Shown: one piece after another, positions 55,901-58,930 of the stretch | Layout: every line of letters starts with the position of its first letter | Numbering within the stretch: position 1 is the stretch's first letter | Source of the DNA: Pachypanchax playfairii | Lineage: Eukaryota; Chordata; Actinopteri; Cyprinodontiformes; Aplocheilidae | DNA length: 64,000 nt | Reading direction: 5' to 3' | Assembly (NCBI GenBank): GCA_006937955.1 | Contig: SSNP01000002.1 | Span: 9,540,153-9,604,152, forward strand | Notes under the pieces: generated by a model | The model's input: the letters and a program-made list of their open reading frames with translations, nothing else | The model's database searches: none | Told to the model about the DNA's origin: nothing | Translations under genes and position numbers: made by a program

Positions 55901-57860
55901 TAGGTTAACATAAATAAAACCAATAATAAACCCAAAAATCATGAAAATCTTAATAAAAAAGCATTAAAACATCTTAAAGTTTAGATTGAACTGGTCATTA
56001 TAATAAACTGTTACAGGATCCAGTTCTGGGTTTTGGTTTTGTGTTCATTGAGTTGTCATGTTCTGGGTTTTGTTCCTTGACTTGGTTCCCTGGTTGTTGT
56101 TCTGTCTGATGATGAGCATTATGTATTCATTCATTTAGTTATAAACTGACTTACTCGTTGTTTTAACTTAAAGCTGTCAGTGTAGCCGGACCCCCCGGTC
56201 CTCCTGGCCCACCAGGAAGTCCTGGTCTCTCCTCTGGGGTAAGAGCCGTCATTATATTTTCAGAACCGCCTCGTACGGCACATCGTAACTCTGTTTGGCA
56301 TCGATTTCTCACATCTTGTATGTTTTAACAGGTTACAGTTTTAAGGTCATATGACACAATGATTGCTACAGCCAGACAGCAGGCAGAGGGCAGTCTGATT
56401 TACATCATCGACAAAGAAGACCTTTACCTGAGAGTCCGTGATGGGCTGCGGCAAGTCATGGTACGTCCAGCAACATCTTAAAAATATACTTCTATGATCA
56501 TAGAGACTAACTGCTGTTTTCCCTCCTCAGCTTGGAGAGTATAATTCCTTCTTCAGAGATCTGGTACGTGTTTCACAACAGTAACGGAGAGTAACTACAG
56601 TCCAACATTTATTGATGATCACTTAATTCCTCTATTTTTCATGTAAAGGGGAATGAAGTGGCAGAAGTCCAGCCTCCACCCGTCATTTTGTACCCACACA
56701 CACCAGACCGGTCTCAAAACAATGGAGCGGGACATTATTCAGACAGCGGTTCCGTCATTCGTCCAATTGAGCCTCCTCAGCCGCAGCCCAATCCACCTGT
56801 ACCTGGTCCAGTTGGTCGCGGTGACTCATCAGAATCAGGAGTGAGTAAAACTAATGAAATGACAAACGTATGAGAGTTATATTAGTGCAGGTGAAGCCTT
56901 GTGTATTCACTGTGTGAATCTGTTTTCTTTTTGTAGCTGCACCTTGTTGCCTTGAACGCACCTCAGACCGGTAACATGCGAGGAATCCGTGGTGCTGACT
57001 TCCTGTGCTTCCAGCAGGCTCGTGCTGTTGGACTGAAGGGGACGTTCAGAGCATTCCTGTCCTCCAAGCTTCAAGACCTCTTCACCATAGTCCGCAGGTT
57101 GGACAGGAACAATTTACCCATTCTAAACCTGAAGGTGAGACATTGCTGCTGGAGGTATGGCACCATTAACAAAAGCTAAAAAAACAAACTCATTATTTAC
57201 AATTTGGCGTTTATATGACATGTAAATAAAACAGGTCATTACAAAATGCTGGAAAAAACTTTTAAATTCATGCAGAAAATTTATGTTTTTGACTTTGTTC
57301 ACAATAAGTGAATTCATGATATTGTAGTTTTTTTTACATCTCTTTGCTATTCTCTAAATTAATTTAGAAATGAAATAAAATATAAATAATAAATCGTTCT
57401 CTTTCTTCTCTCTTCAGAACCAAGTGTTGTTTACGAGCTGGGATTCGATCTTCAGTGACAACAGCAATCAAATGAGAGAAAACGTACCGATATATTCATT
57501 TGATGGTAGAGACATCCTCAGGGACAGTGCATGGTGAGTTTCTGTTAAACAGGCTCGACCCTCCAGGAGGAAATCTAAAACTGCAGCTGCTTTTCTTTTC
57601 CATGGCTGATTAACAGACTCTATTGTCTGTGTTTATTCACCTCCAGGCCTGAAAAAATGGTCTGGCATGGATCGAGCAGTAAGGGTCATCGGCAAATGGA
57701 TCACTACTGTGAAACATGGCGGGCAGGCGACCACGCTGTGACCGGTCTGGCATCGTCGCTGCAGAGTGGTCATCTCCTGCAGCAGACCCGCAGCAGCTGC
57801 TCCAACTCCTACATCGTCCTCTGTATCGAGAACTCTTTCATGTTTCCCTCCAAGAAATAA
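485..57860 (+). CDS. col18a1: Collagen type XVIII alpha-1 chain gene, 44 coding exons, short and long isoforms
   Basis: This is a complete gene for the basement-membrane heparan sulfate proteoglycan collagen XVIII, a secreted homotrimer whose C-terminus can be released as endostatin. Seen in the sequence: two alternative signal-peptide starts, a ten-Cys Frizzled domain, a TSPN domain, an acidic Ser-Gly linker, about thirty Gly-X-Y exons with interruptions, a trimerization domain, a Pro-rich hinge and a four-Cys endostatin domain. Joining exons 1-2 with exons 4-44 gives 3960 nt (1319 aa plus stop). Joining exon 3 with exons 4-44 gives 5409 nt (1802 aa plus stop). From memory, human isoforms are about 1340 and 1750 aa. 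All introns are GT-AG except one GC-AG intron after exon 28. Collagen XV, the closest relative, is excluded by the Frizzled exon and by the closer match of the endostatin and linker segments to collagen XVIII. Coordinates span introns; each exon is listed separately. Confidence 0.95.
570..643 (+). CDS. col18a1: Exon 2 (short isoform): signal-peptide core
   Basis: This 74-nt exon follows acceptor ctgcag (567-569) and ends at donor CAG|gtagga (gt at 644). In the frame set by exon 1 it encodes [17 protein letters not shown] and then QRT, a classic hydrophobic core with a small-residue cleavage region. It ends in phase 1, which fits exon 4 exactly: the leftover G plus AA makes Glu, giving [20 protein letters not shown]. 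Human short-form collagen XVIII has the comparable join [20 protein letters not shown]. The short form (promoter 1) is the basement-membrane form in mammals. Confidence 0.85.
644..13732 (+). other. 5' half of the 28-kb intron 2; no gene recognised
   Basis: This is AT-rich intronic DNA between the short-isoform exons and the exon 3 promoter. Open frames are all short (124 aa at most, at 7082-7456) and show no recognisable domains, splice logic or composition bias. A CT-rich run of CCT triplets lies at 13207-13237. In mammals this intron is also very long and may hold enhancers, but I cannot identify specific sites by eye. Confidence 0.6.
13207..13237 (+). repeat. CCT trinucleotide microsatellite
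   Basis: This is a run of CCT triplets broken by one CAT, giving a pyrimidine-only strand apart from that one unit. It lies inside intron 2. Confidence 0.8.
13733..14018 (+). mobile_element. Degenerate tRNA-derived SINE
   Basis: The 5' part looks like an RNA polymerase III promoter: an A-box-like agtggttcaggag at 13741-13753 and a B-box-like ggtttaaaccc at 13788-13798. The body and 3' end, with caccaccaccagagtgt, gtgtgaatgattaatgg and ctgtaaagagctgcagg, resemble the tail of a SINE that is widespread in percomorph fish as I remember it. The copy is diverged and inactive. The family name would need a repeat library. Confidence 0.6.
16025..16135 (-). mobile_element. Possible SINE fragment, reverse orientation
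   Basis: On the minus strand, a B-box-like gggtttgaatcc is followed by gatcctgtcgtaagttgt and aaagacaagacaac. This resembles the region after the tRNA head in several fish SINEs (a block ending in a form of gagcaagacact). The A box is poor. It is a weak call made from memory of the repeat style. Confidence 0.35.
19366..19436 (-). mobile_element. tRNA-like sequence: SINE head or tRNA pseudogene
   Basis: The minus strand reads agctcagttggaggagc (D-arm and A-box-like), then a 30-nt middle, then ctggttcaaaacc (T-arm and B-box-like). Spacing matches a tRNA. The acceptor stem does not pair convincingly and there is no clean anticodon loop, so a tRNA-derived repeat or pseudogene is more likely than a functional tRNA. 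Confidence 0.5.
22225..22460 (+). repeat. Degraded dispersed fish repeat
   Basis: The pieces tagggtctcttccctgtggg, ctaatcagatacctcaactt and cctacagaggaaac, in that order, resemble a repeat common in teleost genomes whose better copies read gggtctcctcccagtggg and ctaatcagatgcccgagcc. The match is from memory and the copy is heavily mutated. Confidence 0.4.
27528..27591 (+). repeat. Compound (ATCC)/(GTCT)n/(GT)n microsatellite
   Basis: Short ATCC units run into about eight GTCT units (27543-27574) and then a GT run. Small open frames rich in CLSVCLSV or DRQTDRQT around here are translations of this repeat, not genes. Confidence 0.9.
27592..28300 (+). other. Intronic or upstream sequence before promoter 2
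   Basis: This is non-coding sequence upstream of the candidate second promoter. No recognisable element. Confidence 0.5.
28301..28589 (+). promoter_or_regulatory. col18a1: Candidate promoter 2 and leader of the long isoform(s)
   Basis: This is the sequence just before the exon 3 start codon. There is a TATA-like ataaatat at 28373-28380 and a CCAAT at 28389-28393, followed by a CT-rich stretch. The order (TATA-like before CCAAT) is unusual, so the core elements are uncertain. Two upstream ATGs occur: 28438-28488 (16 codons, stop TAG) and 28536-28544 (2 codons). If they are in the mature leader they could dampen translation. In mammals promoter 2 drives the medium and long forms, strongly in liver. 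Confidence 0.4.
28590..30123 (+). CDS. col18a1: Exon 3 (long isoform): signal peptide, DUF959-type region, Frizzled domain
   Basis: The first ATG of the open frame is at 28590 (the frame extends three codons upstream to a non-ATG). Residues 1-20 ([20 protein letters not shown]) form a signal peptide, followed by an aromatic WFWYW cluster; human has a similar NWLWF cluster. Residues about 57-79 (VGVEIIDEG to IWNET) match the conserved core of the N-terminal DUF959 region. The rest to about 390 is Ser/Thr/Asn/Gln-rich, with N-glycosylation sequons and several acidic Ser-Gly motifs. Residues 393-504 hold ten Cys in Frizzled spacing, including [11 protein letters not shown], a near match to human [11 protein letters not shown]. 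The Wnt-binding-like Frizzled module is known in the longest mammalian form. The exon ends in phase 1 at AAAG|gtaact (gt at 30124) and joins exon 4 in frame. Confidence 0.93.
30616..30634 (+). repeat. (TG)n microsatellite
   Basis: This is a short pure dinucleotide run in intron 3. Confidence 0.85.
35467..35699 (+). repeat. Large (ATCC)n tetranucleotide array
   Basis: About 58 tandem ATCC units make up the array, with four to five point variants (CCGT) near 35507, 35587, 35599 and 35607 that give it internal structure. It is the longest of three ATCC/ATGG arrays in this gene. Confidence 0.97.
35700..35800 (+). repeat. Dispersed repeat attached to the ATCC array
   Basis: The array runs into ggggtgtggtgcctaact and later ccaccctggacaggtcggca and gtccatcataggttcaca. 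This is a diverged form of a block that commonly follows CATC arrays in teleost genomes as I recall it (a form of ccctggacaggtcgccagtc). The family name is not certain. Confidence 0.5.
37235..37773 (+). CDS. col18a1: Exon 4: TSPN / laminin-G-like domain (shared by all isoforms)
   Basis: This 539-nt exon runs from acceptor ttcccag (37234) to donor GAG|gtaaat. It starts by completing a Glu codon and then reads [16 protein letters not shown], followed by the whole thrombospondin-N-like beta-sandwich: [35 protein letters not shown]-like and [11 protein letters not shown] motifs. These line up with human LLQLLGDPP, YVFGPDANSGQVARYHFP and GAGLFVGQAGG. It is the first exon common to short and long forms (short-isoform residues about 29-208). 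The domain is extracellular and mediates matrix interactions. Confidence 0.96.
37774..39343 (+). other. Intron 4
   Basis: This is AT-rich intronic sequence. Nothing recognisable. Confidence 0.7.
39344..39427 (+). CDS. col18a1: Exon 5: end of TSPN domain and acidic linker
   Basis: These 28 codons ([19 protein letters not shown], then an EEDEDDSDM tail) are flanked by acceptor aacag and donor ATG|gtgagt, phase 0 on both sides. Human has GVIAELKVRRDPQVSPMHC in the same place followed by an acidic stretch. The Cys is likely the last cystine of the TSPN domain. Confidence 0.95.
39428..40615 (+). other. Intron 5
   Basis: This is non-coding intronic sequence. No element recognised. Confidence 0.7.
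40616..40690 (+). CDS. col18a1: Exon 6: Ser-Gly glycosaminoglycan-attachment linker
   Basis: These 25 codons begin [17 protein letters not shown]. Two Ser-Gly pairs lie directly after the acidic tail of exon 5, the pattern for heparan sulfate attachment; human has GASGDSGSG at this place. Donor ACG|gtaaac, phase 0. The remaining residues are charged and not conserved. Confidence 0.88.
42361..42511 (+). repeat. (AAAAT)21 pentanucleotide array with imperfect tail
   Basis: Twenty-one perfect AAAAT units (42361-42465) are followed by a degraded A/T tail to about 42511. Confidence 0.97.
43625..43849 (+). repeat. (CTAT)14 plus 169 bp unique flank, copy 1
   Basis: Fourteen CTAT units (43625-43680) are followed by 169 bp of unique sequence. 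The same 225 bp is repeated exactly after the single N at 43850. Confidence 0.97.
43850..43850. other. Single-base assembly N between duplicated blocks
   Basis: This lone N separates two identical 225-bp blocks and marks a probable contig join. Confidence 0.95.
43851..44075 (+). repeat. (CTAT)14 plus 169 bp unique flank, copy 2
   Basis: This is identical in length and, by eye, in sequence to 43625-43849, including the number of CTAT units. It is most simply the same locus assembled twice. Confidence 0.97.
44704..44782 (+). CDS. col18a1: Exon 7: Pro-rich linker before the triple helix
   Basis: This 79-nt exon encodes [20 protein letters not shown] and then AIVRET, ending in phase 1 (ACTG|gtgaga). 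Human has a comparable proline-rich piece (LKPRLPAPPPVTTPPLAGG). Acceptor tttttgcag is strong. Similarity is compositional rather than residue by residue. Confidence 0.82.
44986..45000 (-). promoter_or_regulatory. CTCF-like motif
   Basis: The minus strand reads tccactagagggaga, close to the CTCF core consensus (CCAC-T/C-AG-A/G-GGG-C/A). Motif match only. Confidence 0.3.
45568..45880. other. Assembly gap (313 N)
   Basis: This run of N lies in intron 7, between exons 7 and 8. The flanking exons are phase-compatible (1 to 1), so no exon has to be missing, but a small linker exon of length divisible by three could be hidden here. Confidence 0.98.
46160..46213 (+). CDS. col18a1: Exon 8: short linker exon
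   Basis: This is 54 nt, phase 1 in and out, reading [18 protein letters not shown]. Human has SDSVSTWDGSV just before its first helix, so SDSV is the conserved anchor. Acceptor gatcag, donor GATG|gtgaga. Confidence 0.8.
46644..46774 (+). CDS. col18a1: Exon 9: first Gly-X-Y segment
   Basis: This is 131 nt. The split Gly codon is followed by [19 protein letters not shown] and [12 protein letters not shown], then a non-helical [12 protein letters not shown]. It starts the triple helix with a highly charged KGE/KGD block. Phase 1 in, phase 0 out. Confidence 0.94.
46870..46884 (+). promoter_or_regulatory. CTCF-like motif
   Basis: ccactagagggagcc matches the CTCF core closely and sits in intron 9, in the opposite orientation to the motif at 44986-45000. 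Motif match only. Confidence 0.3.
47117..47166 (+). repeat. (ATCC)n array in intron 9
   Basis: This is a short, imperfect ATCC array with a CACCCATGC interruption, about 80 bp upstream of exon 10. Confidence 0.9.
47247..47273 (+). CDS. col18a1: Exon 10: 27-nt collagen micro-exon
   Basis: Nine codons, GEPGEKGSK (three Gly-X-Y triplets), with acceptor ttccag and donor AAG|gtaagt, phase 0. Being a multiple of nine nt, it could be skipped without breaking the helix register. Confidence 0.9.
47520..47717 (+). CDS. col18a1: Exon 11: triple-helix exon with a non-collagenous break
   Basis: This encodes 66 codons: [18 protein letters not shown] and on to GPAT, a break [13 protein letters not shown], then [20 protein letters not shown] ending EP. 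Human has [19 protein letters not shown] at the same break. The donor CCA|gttcgt (gt at 47718) is weak, but the frame continues into exon 12 as [12 protein letters not shown], which matches human. Confidence 0.9.
47829..47855 (+). CDS. col18a1: Exon 12: 27-nt collagen micro-exon
   Basis: GDPGEDGKT, identical to human GDPGEDGK over eight residues. Acceptor cctgcag, donor ACT|gtgagt, phase 0. Confidence 0.92.
48003..48065 (+). CDS. col18a1: Exon 13: triple helix
   Basis: 21 codons, [20 protein letters not shown] plus K; human reads [18 protein letters not shown]. Donor AAG|gttaga. Confidence 0.94.
48159..48236 (+). CDS. col18a1: Exon 14: triple helix with short imperfection
   Basis: 26 codons from [12 protein letters not shown] through a run of PPG to GYRS. 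The GEG step breaks the Gly-X-Y register by one residue; human has a break at the same point (GVGERG). Confidence 0.94.
48330..48380 (+). CDS. col18a1: Exon 15: non-collagenous break with Ser-Gly site
   Basis: 17 codons, [17 protein letters not shown]. Human has FIDMEGSGFGGDLEALR here. An acidic stretch followed by Ser-Gly is a conserved heparan sulfate attachment site. Confidence 0.95.
48471..48593 (+). CDS. col18a1: Exon 16: triple helix with STSGTALSS break
   Basis: 41 codons: GPRGPPG followed by PPG repeats, a break [12 protein letters not shown], then [12 protein letters not shown]. Donor CCT|gtgagt. Confidence 0.94.
48674..48736 (+). CDS. col18a1: Exon 17: triple helix
   Basis: 21 codons, [20 protein letters not shown] plus K, perfect Gly-X-Y, phase 0 both sides. 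Confidence 0.94.
49046..49090 (+). CDS. col18a1: Exon 18: triple helix (45 nt)
   Basis: 15 codons, [15 protein letters not shown], perfect Gly-X-Y. The 45-nt size is typical of collagen exons. Confidence 0.94.
49581..49712 (+). CDS. col18a1: Exon 19: triple helix ending in break
   Basis: 44 codons from [16 protein letters not shown] through [15 protein letters not shown], then the break SYRVGF. Human has GLPAGF before its DDMEGSG motif. Confidence 0.94.
50045..50107 (+). repeat. (ATGG)n array just upstream of exon 20
   Basis: About 15 ATGG units end only 30 nt before the first base of exon 20 (50137), leaving just a short branch-point and pyrimidine-tract window. An open frame of MDGW repeats here is an artefact of the array. 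Confidence 0.95.
50137..50199 (+). CDS. col18a1: Exon 20: Ser-Gly break and return to helix
   Basis: 21 codons, [20 protein letters not shown] plus Q. DDMEGS-SG is the counterpart of human DDMEGSGG, a glycosaminoglycan site. Acceptor tttctcttcag, donor CAG|gtaatg. Confidence 0.94.
50445..50471 (+). CDS. col18a1: Exon 21: 27-nt collagen micro-exon
   Basis: GPPGLPGNP, three Gly-X-Y triplets, phase 0 both sides (tttcag / CCA|gtgagt). Confidence 0.92.
50472..51243 (+). other. Intron 21
   Basis: This is non-coding intronic sequence. Nothing recognised. Confidence 0.7.
51244..51342 (+). CDS. col18a1: Exon 22: triple helix
   Basis: 33 codons, [20 protein letters not shown] through GLEGFPGPS; human reads [22 protein letters not shown] in this area. 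Perfect Gly-X-Y. Confidence 0.94.
51513..51548 (+). CDS. col18a1: Exon 23: triple helix (36 nt)
   Basis: 12 codons, [12 protein letters not shown]; human GPKGDRGSRGEK. Donor AGG|gtgaat. Confidence 0.94.
51696..51785 (+). CDS. col18a1: Exon 24: triple helix ending in break
   Basis: 30 codons: [20 protein letters not shown], then [10 protein letters not shown]. Human has [21 protein letters not shown] then PVVYVSEQDG. The preceding intron ends in a run of ATTT units. Confidence 0.94.
51864..51896 (+). CDS. col18a1: Exon 25: short non-collagenous exon
   Basis: 11 codons, [11 protein letters not shown], between acceptor gttacag and donor CAG|gtatgt. It extends the non-helical break begun in exon 24. 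Confidence 0.88.
51975..52145. mobile_element. MITE-like element with ~56-bp terminal inverted repeats
   Basis: A 171-bp block in intron 25 has its left arm from 51977 (cactcaaaaaatgacttatt, agatga) pairing with the reverse complement of the right end (cactaaaaaaatgactcatt, agatga). The match extends through atttgatgg-agtttttccac. Each end is bounded by TA (51975-51976, 52144-52145), consistent with a TA target-site duplication. There is no open frame inside, so it would be non-autonomous. Confidence 0.8.
52302..52337 (+). CDS. col18a1: Exon 26: triple helix (36 nt)
   Basis: 12 codons, [12 protein letters not shown]; human has GPEGRPGFAGFP. Donor CCT|gtaagt. Confidence 0.93.
52955..53360. 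mobile_element. MITE-like element with AGTAAAATTTACT-type palindromes
   Basis: A ~406-bp block in intron 26 has its left end (cacagtaaaatccgcagagt, then aaatttta) matching the reverse complement of its right end (cacaggaaaaatggcagagt, then aaattttt) over about 29 bp with a few mismatches. TA flanks both ends. Internally there are several near-palindromes of the type gagtaaattttactc (near 52974, 53041 and 53079). No open frame, so non-autonomous. Confidence 0.7.
53437..53496 (+). CDS. col18a1: Exon 27: triple helix
   Basis: 20 codons, [20 protein letters not shown]; human [21 protein letters not shown]. Only about 75 nt separate the end of the MITE-like element from this exon. Confidence 0.93.
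53570..53647 (+). CDS. col18a1: Exon 28: helix plus break; followed by a GC donor
   Basis: 26 codons, [20 protein letters not shown], then GLTGQK. Human has [22 protein letters not shown]. The exon ends in CAGAAG and the intron starts gcaagt (53648), a textbook GC-AG donor. No GT donor in frame fits. Confidence 0.93.
53733..53768 (+). CDS. col18a1: Exon 29: triple helix (36 nt)
   Basis: 12 codons, [12 protein letters not shown]. Acceptor cttcatag, donor ACT|gtaagt. Confidence 0.93.
53853..53906 (+). CDS. col18a1: Exon 30: triple helix (54 nt)
   Basis: 18 codons, [18 protein letters not shown]; human GPYGRPGYKGEIGFPGRP, one of the best-conserved helix pieces. Confidence 0.95.
54020..54091 (+). 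CDS. col18a1: Exon 31: triple helix ending in break
   Basis: 24 codons, [20 protein letters not shown] then YGYP; human [21 protein letters not shown]. Donor CCT|gtaagt. Confidence 0.95.
54092..54694 (+). other. Intron 31
   Basis: This is AT-rich intronic sequence. Nothing recognised. Confidence 0.7.
54695..54769 (+). CDS. col18a1: Exon 32: helix and break
   Basis: 25 codons: GVSGPPG with PPG repeats, then AIPLDRFN. Human: GMPGPPG repeats then TPVYDSNVF. Phase 0. Confidence 0.94.
54870..54900 (+). CDS. col18a1: Exon 33: short non-collagenous exon
   Basis: 31 nt, [10 protein letters not shown], ending in phase 1 (CAAG|gtatga) and joining exon 34 as Val-Lys-Gly. Human differs in this break (it has extra helix here), so homology is positional. 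Confidence 0.85.
54975..55025 (+). CDS. col18a1: Exon 34: triple helix
   Basis: 51 nt, phase 1 in and out, reading [16 protein letters not shown] with split Val and Gly codons at its ends. Confidence 0.92.
55114..55148 (+). CDS. col18a1: Exon 35: short non-collagenous exon
   Basis: 35 nt that complete a Gly codon and then read [11 protein letters not shown], returning to phase 0 (AAG|gtaaat). Human has FPFDFLQLEAEMKGEKG in this area. Confidence 0.88.
55239..55370 (+). CDS. col18a1: Exon 36: triple helix with YYDSRYGGL break
   Basis: 44 codons: [44 protein letters not shown]. Human: [35 protein letters not shown] in the same layout. Confidence 0.95.
55515..55665 (+). CDS. col18a1: Exon 37: triple helix and start of C-terminal non-helical region
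   Basis: 151 nt: [32 protein letters not shown] and on to [10 protein letters not shown], ending in phase 1. Human: [32 protein letters not shown] then FPGPHRQ. Confidence 0.95.
55666..56173 (+). other. Intron 37
   Basis: This is intronic sequence with no recognised element. The acceptor aacttaaag (56173) has a poor pyrimidine tract, but the frame and homology fix it. Confidence 0.7.
56174..56238 (+). CDS. col18a1: Exon 38: last triple-helix exon
   Basis: 65 nt: completes a Pro codon, then [20 protein letters not shown] plus G. Human: [24 protein letters not shown]. It ends in phase 0 at GGG|gtaaga. Confidence 0.95.
56332..56460 (+). CDS. col18a1: Exon 39: NC1 trimerization domain
   Basis: 43 codons, [43 protein letters not shown]. 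It aligns with human [39 protein letters not shown], the short domain that nucleates the collagen XVIII trimer. Donor ATG|gtacgt. Confidence 0.96.
56531..56563 (+). CDS. col18a1: Exon 40: end of trimerization domain
   Basis: 11 codons, [11 protein letters not shown]. Acceptor cctcctcag, donor CTG|gtacgt, phase 0. Confidence 0.9.
56649..56840 (+). CDS. col18a1: Exon 41: NC1 hinge with GRGDS motif
   Basis: 64 codons, Pro/Gln/Ser-rich. It starts [20 protein letters not shown]; human has [22 protein letters not shown]. Near its end it reads [15 protein letters not shown], with Arg-Gly-Asp at 56817-56825. In mammals this flexible hinge is cut by proteases to free endostatin, and the human HSHRDFQ start is not present here. 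Confidence 0.95.
56937..57134 (+). CDS. col18a1: Exon 42: endostatin, part 1
   Basis: 66 codons: [57 protein letters not shown] and on to NLK. It is very close to human [35 protein letters not shown]. The first disulfide Cys and the heparin-binding Arg residues (MRGIR, VRR) are kept. Confidence 0.97.
57418..57533 (+). CDS. col18a1: Exon 43: endostatin, part 2
   Basis: 116 nt: [38 protein letters not shown], then a split Trp (TG|gtgagt), phase 2. Human: DELLFPSWEALFSG and IFSFDGKDVLRHPTW. The first residue is Asn where human has the zinc-ligand Asp. Confidence 0.97.
57647..57860 (+). CDS. col18a1: Exon 44: endostatin, C-terminal part and stop
   Basis: 214 nt: [38 protein letters not shown] and on to [20 protein letters not shown] plus KK, stop TAA at 57858-57860. 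The remaining three Cys of the two endostatin disulfides are present (YCETW, SSCSN, VLCIE). The endostatin module is 175 residues in total. Confidence 0.97.
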
Positions 57861-57861
57861 A
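57856..57861 (+). other. col18a1: AATAAA overlapping the stop codon
   Basis: The hexamer AATAAA spans the stop codon TAA. It is probably incidental, since cleavage here would leave almost no 3' UTR, but a short-UTR transcript is possible. Confidence 0.3.
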
Positions 57862-58930
57862 TCCACTCTCTCTCTAGTGTTTTGTTTTGTGTGTTATTGG
57901 CCCCAGTTAAACTTTTATTTTTGAAAAATTGTCAGATATCTTTTTATTTTCTCCTTTTTCTTTATGATTAAGCAGTTTGTGAACATGGCGTCCAGTGAAC
58001 CAGCCCTCCGGTGTTTTTGCTTGGCAGGGACGCTCAGCATCGTCTGCCCCTCCCCTCCCTAAACACCAAAGAGAAGGGTCAGACCCAAGAGTGTTGGTCC
58101 TTTTTCTCTGGCACATATTTTCTTTAAGGTGCAGAACAATAATGTTCTTAAATGAAATCCGTTTTTAAAAACTCTGTATATTACATGTTTTCACCTGTGG
58201 TGTTTTATGTCTTTTTAAACTGGTTTTAAAAACTATTTTTGTTTTCTGGATATTAATTTTTTTTTTCAGTGTAGAATTTGGGGTCATGGAGTACATCAAA
58301 TTTTTAAGGACAATTTTTTTTTATATATAATAGATATTTATTTTTAAATGAAGTTATAAAAAGGACAAAAATGGAACTTTTAATAGCCTCCTTTTTTCTA
58401 CACAACACAAAACTTGTTTTTTTTGAGGGAGCCTTTAATGAGAAATTGTGCCTTATTAAAAACCCAGAAATGCTTTACACGAATTCTTTTACTGGAATGA
58501 ACCACTTTATTATTCTGCAGGTGGTTAAATTTGTTAGTGTATTTTTACTGGTATTGTTTTCTAAATTTAAACAACCATTTTCATATGGCAACAATAATGC
58601 CACATCATGGGGCGAGATTAATCTCTATGTTCTATTTTGGGATTCAGAGATTTAAATTTTTGCCTCTTAAATGTTGATTTTGAGCAGGCTGGTAGAAAAT
58701 GAACTCTGCTGATATTACAAGGTGATCTCGGTTGTTAGCGGCAGGAAATACAACATATTAATGACAAAGTTTTTGCTTTTGCCTTGATTCAGTTTTAAAG
58801 TTTTAAACTGGCTGCAGTGCTTCAGATGTTTTCACTTTTCCTCTGAATGTGTTTTTTTTTTTTTTTTTCATAACAAACTGCGCTGTACTGTTTCACCCTG
58901 CAGGCACTGAATTAAAAACTTTCACCTACC
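57861..58930 (+). other. col18a1: Probable 3' UTR of col18a1
   Basis: This is AT-rich sequence without open frames on the plus strand that make sense. Candidate polyadenylation hexamers ATTAAA occur at 58455-58460 and 58911-58916. The true end is not determined. Confidence 0.5.
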
